Position numbers and translations under genes: made by a program
The notes under the pieces: model-generated
Told to the model about the DNA's origin: nothing
Seen by the model: only the letters and a program-made list of their open reading frames with translations
The model's database searches: none
Shown here: positions 58,241-64,000 of the stretch, one piece after another
Layout: every line of letters begins with the position of its first letter
Position numbering within the stretch: the stretch's first letter is position 1
NCBI RefSeq assembly: GCF_019429535.1
Contig: NZ_JAHXZM010000002.1
Span: forward strand, 558,001-622,000
Direction: 5' to 3'
DNA from: Sphingomonas citricola
Lineage (GTDB): Bacteria > Pseudomonadota > Alphaproteobacteria > Sphingomonadales > Sphingomonadaceae
DNA: 64,000 bases

Positions 58241-58608
58241 GACCCGTCACGCTCGCGCTGCCGTTACTGCTGATCGCGGCGGCGCCGATCGACAATTCAG
58301 GCGCGGCGTCGGCAAACAAGGCGGGACCATCGCGCGCCGACCGGCGGCTGAAGGCCGACGTGCTGCGCGGGATGCAGCGTTACGCGACCGCGGCCTATCG
58401 CTGCGCGCGGCTCGACCGGGTGCAGGCACAATCGCTGCCCAAGCGGTTCCGCGTGACGTCGGTGGTGTATCGCCGCGGCGGGCATTGGGAGGCGTGGTCG
58501 GCGCGCGTGTGCGGCCAGCGTCGCGGCTTTCTGGTGGCGATGTGGCCGAGCCGGCGCGGCGGGGTCGATTTCACGATCGAGCCGCAGCGCAACTCTGCGC
58601 GTCTTTGA
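58237..58608 (+). CDS. Small secreted protein of unknown function
   Basis: A 123-residue protein starting (GTG) MRPVTLALPLLLIAAAPIDN, a signal peptide, followed by a basic domain with two Cys (YRCARLDRVQ, SARVCGQRRG), probably a disulfide in the periplasm. No family recognised. Translationally coupled to the metallophosphoesterase. Ends 3 bases before the convergent TonB-dependent receptor. Confidence 0.68.
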   Translation: MRPVTLALPLLLIAAAPIDNSGAASANKAGPSRADRRLKADVLRGMQRYATAAYRCARLDRVQAQSLPKRFRVTSVVYRRGGHWEAWSARVCGQRRGFLVAMWPSRRGGVDFTIEPQRNSARL

Positions 58609-58611
58609 CGC

Positions 58612-61032
58612 TCAACGCCTGAGCCTGAGCGTCGCGCCGATCGTCCGCGGATCGCTCGGCGTCGCGAGGATCAGGCCGCTGTTGCCCGCCTGGACGGTTA
58701 CGTTCTGCACATAGTCGGCGTCGAAGAGATTGCGCGCGAACAGGGCGACCTCGACCCCGTCGGCGAAGCGGTAACCGATGTTGGCGTTGGTGAGGTTGTA
58801 CGCGCGGATATAAGTGAAGCGCGACAGGCTGGGGTCGCCGCTATATCCGCTGCGCGACGCGGTATCGACGTGGAGGAAGACAGTGCCGCTGCCGATCGGC
58901 TGTTCGATGTCGGCGCCCGCGGTCGCGGCAAGCCGCGGCAGCGAGGCGAGGCGACGGCCGGTCAGGCTGCACCGCGTCGTCGCGGCGGTCTGCTGCTCGA
59001 GCGGGCAGGGGCCGGCGGGATAATCGCTATATTCACCGTCGGCGTAGGCAAGCCCGGCGCGCAGCGACACGCCCGGCAGGACGAGCGCGGTCGCGTCCGC
59101 CTCGATACCCTTCACGGTCACCTCGGGAATGTTCGACAGATAGCCGCGCAGCTGTGCGGTCTGGGTCACCGAATTCTCGACCACGGTCGCCTGAAAGTTA
59201 CGAACCTTCGTGTAGAAACCGTCGATGTTGAAGACGAGCCGGCGGTCAAACGCTTGCGTCTTCAGGCCCACCTCGTAGGTCTCGTTACGCTCCGGCCGCA
59301 CGACCGCGGTGGCGAGGACGGGGCGGTTGTTGGCGTCGAGCGGTAGCCCCGACATGTTGATCCCACCCGATTTGAACCCGCGCGCGTAGCTCGCGTACCC
59401 AAGCACGCCGGGCGCAAGGTCGATCGCGACATTGCCGCGCCCCGACAGGCTGCCGTCGCGGTCGCGCGCGGCATAGGATTGCGCGCGCAGGATGTTGAAC
59501 CGCGCATTAGTCAGTGCGGGGATTGTCGTCGCCGGGCCGCCCGAGACGGTCGTGTCGTATTGGCCGTCCTTGTTCTCATGCGTGTAGCGCAGCCCCCCGG
59601 TCAGCGTGACGCGGTCGATGACGCGCCAGTTCGCCTCGCCGAAGGCGGCGTAGCTCGCGCTGTGGAAACGGGTGCGGCCGTCCTGTCCGTAACCGTCGAG
59701 CAGGTTCGACGGTACCGCGACCGGGGTCGCGTTGGTGGCACTGGTCGGCACGCTCTGCCCGATCAACCAGTTCGCAGCCGCGGGGCCGTAGATGCTGATC
59801 GGACGCCCGGTGATCGTCTGAGAAAAGGCGTAGAGGCCGACGACATAGCCGAGCCTGCGGTCACCGTTCGAAGCAAGGCGCAGTTCCTGGCTCCACTGGT
59901 CCTGCCGCGAGGGAATGTGCTGGCTGAGCTGGATTGGCAGGCCGATGTAGTCGCGGTCGTTCTCCGCGTCCCAATTCCAGAAGCGCCACGCGGTGACCGA
60001 GGTGATTGTCGCCGGGCCGACGTTCCAATCGGTGATCCCGGATACGCCGCCCTCGTTGGTGTCGGTACCGAGCGGGCCGTCGATGTCAGTTACGCGGTCG
60101 CGGTAGTCGAGCGAGGGGAGGGCGTAGCTGAACTGGCGCGCGAGCGCGGGGAACTGGCGGTTTGCGGCGCGCAGGCTGCTGCCGACGACGTAGGGAACCT
60201 GCGTGCAGCAATAGGCCTGGAAATTGGTGAAGTCGGCCGACAGGCGTAGCTTGAGGCGGTCGTCGGGCTGGAACAGCAATTGCCCGCGCACCGCCTGCGT
60301 GCCGAGCGTGTTGGCGGCACGGCCGGTGCGAACGTTGTCAATCACGCCGTCGCGCCGCGTCGATACCCCCGACAGGCGATAGGCGACGGTGTCGCTGATC
60401 GGGCCCGACACCCAGCCCTTCGCCTGAACGAAATTGTAGTCGCCGTAGGAAAGTTCAGCGAACCCCTCCGGCGTGAAGGTCGGCGCGCGCGTGGTGATGT
60501 TGATCGCGCCCGCGGTCGTGTTCTTGCCGAACAGGGTGCCCTGCGGTCCGCGCAGTTCCTCGACCTGTGCGACATCGGCGAAGTCGAACGCCGCGGTCGC
60601 GGGGCGGGCGTGATAGACCTGGTCGACGTAGAAGCCGACGCCCGATTCGAGCCCGTCGTTCGCCTGACTGACCGCGACGACGCTGGAGCCCAGCCCGCGG
60701 ATCGTGAACGCGGTGTTGCGTGGATTCGCCGAGGAATAGTTGAGGCTGGGGATCAGCGTGGTCAGCGCCTGCGCGTTCACCGCATAGGCCTGGTCGAGCA
60801 GGGTGCCACCGACGACCGACAGCGACGTCGGAATTCGCTGAGCATCTTCGGCGCGGCGGCGCGCGGTGACGATGACGGCGGGTAGGCCATCGGTGTCGTC
60901 GGCCGCGCTCGGCTCGCCGGGCGTGGGCCCGGCGTCGCTGGCCGGCGTGGTGATCGTATCCGCAGTCTTCGCCCCGGCAGGGAATGCAAGCGCCGCGAGC
61001 GCGAGTGAGGTCAGCGATGATGCGAGCTTCAT
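58612..61032 (-). CDS. TonB-dependent outer-membrane receptor
   Basis: Outer-membrane importer of siderophores, sugars or other ligands. The 806 residues begin with a signal peptide (MKLASSLTSLALAALAFPAG), have a TonB-box-like VIVTARRR near residue 53, a plug domain (SLNYSSANPRNTAFTIRGLG, VEELRGPQGTLFGKNTTAGA) and a 22-strand barrel with ELRLASNG-type strands. The C-terminus is LRLRR rather than the usual aromatic final residue. The ligand is unknown; no regulator or transporter gene is adjacent. Confidence 0.92.
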   Translation of the reverse strand: MKLASSLTSLALAALAFPAGAKTADTITTPASDAGPTPGEPSAADDTDGLPAVIVTARRRAEDAQRIPTSLSVVGGTLLDQAYAVNAQALTTLIPSLNYSSANPRNTAFTIRGLGSSVVAVSQANDGLESGVGFYVDQVYHARPATAAFDFADVAQVEELRGPQGTLFGKNTTAGAINITTRAPTFTPEGFAELSYGDYNFVQAKGWVSGPISDTVAYRLSGVSTRRDGVIDNVRTGRAANTLGTQAVRGQLLFQPDDRLKLRLSADFTNFQAYCCTQVPYVVGSSLRAANRQFPALARQFSYALPSLDYRDRVTDIDGPLGTDTNEGGVSGITDWNVGPATITSVTAWRFWNWDAENDRDYIGLPIQLSQHIPSRQDQWSQELRLASNGDRRLGYVVGLYAFSQTITGRPISIYGPAAANWLIGQSVPTSATNATPVAVPSNLLDGYGQDGRTRFHSASYAAFGEANWRVIDRVTLTGGLRYTHENKDGQYDTTVSGGPATTIPALTNARFNILRAQSYAARDRDGSLSGRGNVAIDLAPGVLGYASYARGFKSGGINMSGLPLDANNRPVLATAVVRPERNETYEVGLKTQAFDRRLVFNIDGFYTKVRNFQATVVENSVTQTAQLRGYLSNIPEVTVKGIEADATALVLPGVSLRAGLAYADGEYSDYPAGPCPLEQQTAATTRCSLTGRRLASLPRLAATAGADIEQPIGSGTVFLHVDTASRSGYSGDPSLSRFTYIRAYNLTNANIGYRFADGVEVALFARNLFDADYVQNVTVQAGNSGLILATPSDPRTIGATLRLRR

Positions 61033-61369
61033 GGACGTGACCCCTGTGACGTCCAGTTGCGATTGCCTGCGCGCTGGCGTGAGCTGCTCATGACGCTATG
61101 TCCGACCGAATACAATGGCGATATTCGATCGGATATGGCTTCGCCGACGTGAAGCAGGGGCGCTGCTTGGGGCTAAATGACGGTCAACGACGCCGCTCAG
61201 CTAACTTTGACGTTGTGCAGAGGGGTCCGCGGGCTGCCGCAGGGCGGGCGTGCCGCCCCGGCCGGGTCAGGGAGGAAGCTGAAACGAAATGCCCTCGTTC
61301 GGCTCCTCATCGCGCGAGAACCAGTGCATTTGTCGGTGAAGCTGACGATCAACGTCTGTCGCCTACCTG
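61033..61369. other. Spacer between the TonB receptor and rpoC
   Basis: About 340 bases with no supported gene, upstream of the receptor start. A near-perfect 16-base palindrome (ATATTCGATCGGATAT, 61121-61136, one mismatched pair) and an inverted repeat CGAATA/TATTCG (61107-61127) could be a regulatory site for the receptor gene. No Fur-box match was seen. Confidence 0.4.
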
Positions 61370-61405
61370 TAAACGGAAACCGCCGCCCGGTTTCCCGGAC
61401 GGCGG
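61370..61405 (-). terminator. Intrinsic terminator of rpoC
   Basis: On the minus strand CCGCCGTCCGG pairs with CCGGGCGGCGG (one G-T wobble) around the tetraloop GAAA, followed by TTTCCGTTTA, about 30 bases after the rpoC stop. Confidence 0.8.
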
Positions 61406-61434
61406 CTCCTTCATTCTCGTCGTGGTCCGAACGA

Positions 61435-64000
61435 TCAGTCGTTCAGATATTCGCCTGCATCGGCGTCGGTGCCGGTGCCCGAGGGCACGACCTCGGCGAG
61501 CGGATCGCTGCCGGTGCCGGCGGCGTCGCGGGTCGAGCGTGCGTCCTCGGCAGCCTTCACCTGTGCCGCGGTGCCGGCGGCGATCATTGCGTCCTGCAGC
61601 TTGCGCTGCTGGACACGCAGCGCCGCGTCACGCGACGAGGCCGCGACGCGCAGGCGGTTCATGCCTGCGCCGGTGCCCGCCGGGATCAGGCGACCGACGA
61701 TCACATTCTCCTTCAGGCCCATCAGCGTGTCCTGCTTGCCTTGGACCGCTGCCTCGGTGAGGACGCGGGTGGTCTCCTGGAACGACGCTGCCGAGATGAA
61801 CGACCGCGTCTGCAGGCTCGCCTTGGTGATGCCGAGCAGGATCGGCTTGCCCTGTGCCGGGTTCTGACCCTTCTCGAGCTTGCTGTTTACCTCGTCCATT
61901 TCGTCGCGATCGACCTGCTCGCCGGCGAGCAGCGTGGTGTCGCCGCCGTCGGTGATCTCGACCTTTTGAAGCATCTGACGAACGATCGTCTCGATGTGCT
62001 TGTCGTTGATCTTCACGCCCTGAAGTCGGTAGACTTCCTGGATTTCGGCGACGAGATATTCCGCGAGGGGCTCGATGCCGAGCACCTCGAGAATGTCGTG
62101 CGGATCAGGCGAGCCGCCGATCAGATTGTCACCGCGCTTGACGTAGTCGCCTTCCTGAACGTCGATCACCTTCGATTTCGGGATCAGATACTCGACGACC
62201 TCGCCGCCATCCTCGGGCTGGATGCCGATCTTGCGCTTCGCCTTGTAATCCTTGCCGAACACGACGCGGCCAGAGACCTTCGCGATGATCGCGTTTTCCT
62301 TCGGTTTGCGCGCCTCGAACAGCTCCGCGACGCGGGGCAGACCGCCGGTGATGTCGCGGGTCTTGGCTGACTCGCGCGCCACACGGGCGAGCACGTCGCC
62401 GGCGTGGACGGTCGCGTTGTCTTCGACCGACAGCACCGCGCCGGGGGCGAGCATGTAGCGTGCCGCTTCACCCGAACCCTCGTCGAGGAGCGTCATGCGC
62501 GGACGCAGATCCTCCTTCGACTTGGTGGTGGCGCGGAACTCGGTGACGACGCGCTGGGCGATGCCCGTCGCTTCGTCGACCTGCTCGGTCAGCGTCTTGC
62601 CCTCGACCAGATCCTGGAACTTCACCGTGCCGCCGGTCTCGGTGATCACCGGCATGGTGAACGGGTCCCACTCGGCCATGCGGTCGCCCTTCGAGACGAT
62701 GTGACCGTCGTCGAACATGACGTACGCACCGTAAGGGATGCGATCGACCGACAATTCGCGGCCGTCCATGTCCTTGATCACGATCTCGCCCGAACGGCTC
62801 AGCACCACGCGGCGGCCGCGCTGATCGACGATCACGCGCAGGTCGCGGTATTCCGCGGTGCCGTCTGCGTGCGCCTCCAGGTTGGACGTCTCGTTGAGCT
62901 GCGCTGCGCCACCGATGTGGAAGGTACGCATGGTCAGCTGCGTGCCCGGCTCACCGATCGACTGCGCGGCGATGACGCCGACCGCCTCACCGATGTTGAC
63001 CGGCGTACCGCGCGCGAGGTCGCGGCCGTAGCATTTGCCGCAGACGCCGATCTTGCTCTCGCAGACCAGCGGCGAGCGGATCTTCATGCCCTGCACGCCC
63101 ATTGCCTCGATCTGAGCGACCATCGGCTCGTCGAGCAGCGTGCCGACGGGGATGACGACCTTGCCATCCTTGTCGACCACGTCCTCGGCCGTGGTGCGCC
63201 CGAGAATGCGCTCGCCGAGCGAGGCGATGGTGGAACCGCCCTGCACGATCGCCTTCATCTCCAGCGCACGCTCGGTGCCGCAATCCTCCTCGATGATGAC
63301 GCAGTCTTGGCTGACGTCGACGAGGCGGCGGGTGAGGTAACCCGAGTTCGCGGTCTTCAACGCCGTATCCGCGAGGCCCTTGCGCGCGCCGTGGGTCGAG
63401 TTGAAGTATTCAAGGACGGTCAGACCTTCTTTGAAGTTCGAGATGATCGGCGTTTCGATGATCTCTCCCGACGGCTTCGCCATCAGCCCGCGCATGCCGG
63501 CGAGCTGCTTGATCTGCGCCTGCGAACCACGCGCACCCGAGTGCGCCATCATGTAGATCGAGTTGATCGGCTTCTCGCGGCCCGCGTTCGCACCCGCGTC
63601 GTCACCGTAGTGACGCACGGCCTTGATCTCGTTCATCATCGAGTTCGCGACCTGGTCACCGCAGCGCGACCACGCGTCGATCACCTTGTTGTACTTCTCC
63701 TGCTGCGTGATCAGGCCGTCTTGATACTGCTGCTCGAAGTCCTTCACCTGGTCACGCGTCTCGTCGACCAGCGCGTCCTTGTCGGGCGCGATGATCATGT
63801 CGTCCTTGCCGAACGAGATGCCGGCCTTGAACGCGTGACGGAAACCGAGCGCCATGATCGCATCGGCGAACAGCACCGTCTCCTTCTGACCGGTGTGGCG
63901 ATACACCTCGTCGATGACGTCGCCGACGTCCTTCTTGGTCAGCAGGCGGTTGACGACATCGAAGGGCACCTTGTGGCTCTTCGGCAGCGTCTCGCCGAGC
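61435..64000 (-). CDS. rpoC: RNA polymerase beta' subunit, C-terminal two-thirds (5' end outside window)
   Basis: Catalytic subunit of RNA polymerase. The frame is open to the window edge on the minus strand, so about 854 residues are visible. They include [40 protein letters not shown] and [20 protein letters not shown] (trigger-loop and bridge-helix area). The second zinc site follows (C in EEDCGTERA and [13 protein letters not shown]), then the C-terminal part with [20 protein letters not shown], ending [10 protein letters not shown]. The catalytic NADFDGD motif lies outside. It is followed by an intrinsic terminator. Confidence 0.97.
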   Translation of the reverse strand, partial: LGETLPKSHKVPFDVVNRLLTKKDVGDVIDEVYRHTGQKETVLFADAIMALGFRHAFKAGISFGKDDMIIAPDKDALVDETRDQVKDFEQQYQDGLITQQEKYNKVIDAWSRCGDQVANSMMNEIKAVRHYGDDAGANAGREKPINSIYMMAHSGARGSQAQIKQLAGMRGLMAKPSGEIIETPIISNFKEGLTVLEYFNSTHGARKGLADTALKTANSGYLTRRLVDVSQDCVIIEEDCGTERALEMKAIVQGGSTIASLGERILGRTTAEDVVDKDGKVVIPVGTLLDEPMVAQIEAMGVQGMKIRSPLVCESKIGVCGKCYGRDLARGTPVNIGEAVGVIAAQSIGEPGTQLTMRTFHIGGAAQLNETSNLEAHADGTAEYRDLRVIVDQRGRRVVLSRSGEIVIKDMDGRELSVDRIPYGAYVMFDDGHIVSKGDRMAEWDPFTMPVITETGGTVKFQDLVEGKTLTEQVDEATGIAQRVVTEFRATTKSKEDLRPRMTLLDEGSGEAARYMLAPGAVLSVEDNATVHAGDVLARVARESAKTRDITGGLPRVAELFEARKPKENAIIAKVSGRVVFGKDYKAKRKIGIQPEDGGEVVEYLIPKSKVIDVQEGDYVKRGDNLIGGSPDPHDILEVLGIEPLAEYLVAEIQEVYRLQGVKINDKHIETIVRQMLQKVEITDGGDTTLLAGEQVDRDEMDEVNSKLEKGQNPAQGKPILLGITKASLQTRSFISAASFQETTRVLTEAAVQGKQDTLMGLKENVIVGRLIPAGTGAGMNRLRVAASSRDAALRVQQRKLQDAMIAAGTAAQVKAAEDARSTRDAAGTGSDPLAEVVPSGTGTDADAGEYLND

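Overview
The window is a contiguous GC-rich chromosomal stretch from an alphaproteobacterium, most probably a sphingomonad (family Sphingomonadaceae). Pointers are the RpoA, EF-Tu and ribosomal protein sequences, a DUF1476-type ATP synthase zeta subunit, a ThiS-ThiG fusion, a GGAAC-N16-CGTT (EcfG-type) promoter, and a TonB-dependent receptor. No rRNA, tRNA, insertion sequence, phage gene or CRISPR array was seen. The assignment is inference from gene content and was not tested against a database.

Layout. 1-18.5 kb (+): the 3' end of fusA, then tuf and the S10-spc-alpha ribosomal protein cluster (rpsJ, rplC, rplD, rplW, rplB, rpsS, rplV, rpsC, rplP, rpmC, rpsQ, rplN, rplX, rplE, rpsN, rpsH, rplF, rplR, rpsE, rpmD, rplO, secY, adk, a small membrane gene, rpsM, rpsK, rpoA, rplQ). 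Several hairpins, some with the T-rich tail of an intrinsic terminator, interrupt it after tuf, rpsJ, rpsQ, rpmD, rplO and adk. 18.6-27.8 kb (+): LysE-type exporter, guaA, a subclass B3 metallo-beta-lactamase with an ArsC/Spx-like protein, a membrane protein, panB, the yfgM-like/bamB/der block and an orphan Hpt protein. 27.8-36.5 kb (mostly -): DUF418 membrane protein, enoyl-CoA hydratase, purL, a phospholipase D-like protein with an ArsC reductase, accC, accB and aroQ, plus one 37-codon acidic gene on the + strand.

36.6-49.1 kb: thiS-thiG fusion, csbD with a stress promoter, a thiamine-diphosphate enzyme (-), SMP-30-like lactonase, HAD hydrolase, a ketoacid CoA-transferase operon split by an acid phosphatase lipoprotein, alpha/beta hydrolase, leuC - 40-codon gene - leuD, quinone oxidoreductase, ATP synthase zeta subunit, and a BolA/Grx4 pair. 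49.4-51.5 kb: a BlaI-type repressor and an M56 membrane metalloprotease behind two BlaI-like operators. 51.5-61 kb: MBL-fold hydrolase, DUF4230 protein, nadA, a poorly coding stretch with a 13-G run, ppk2 (-), S9 peptidase, metallophosphoesterase, a small secreted protein and a TonB-dependent receptor (-). 61.4-64 kb (-): the 3' two-thirds of rpoC.

Most genes are housekeeping: translation and transcription, protein export and outer-membrane assembly, and GMP, purine, pantothenate, leucine, thiamine, NAD and fatty-acid synthesis. The accessory items most worth following are the BlaI/M56 pair with its operators and coiled-coil tail, the phosphatase between the CoA-transferase subunits, the internally fused ThiS, the hairpins across stop codons that share the word GATTTACTC, and the Gly/Arg-rich extension of S5. 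I found no clearly new multi-gene defence or mobile system.
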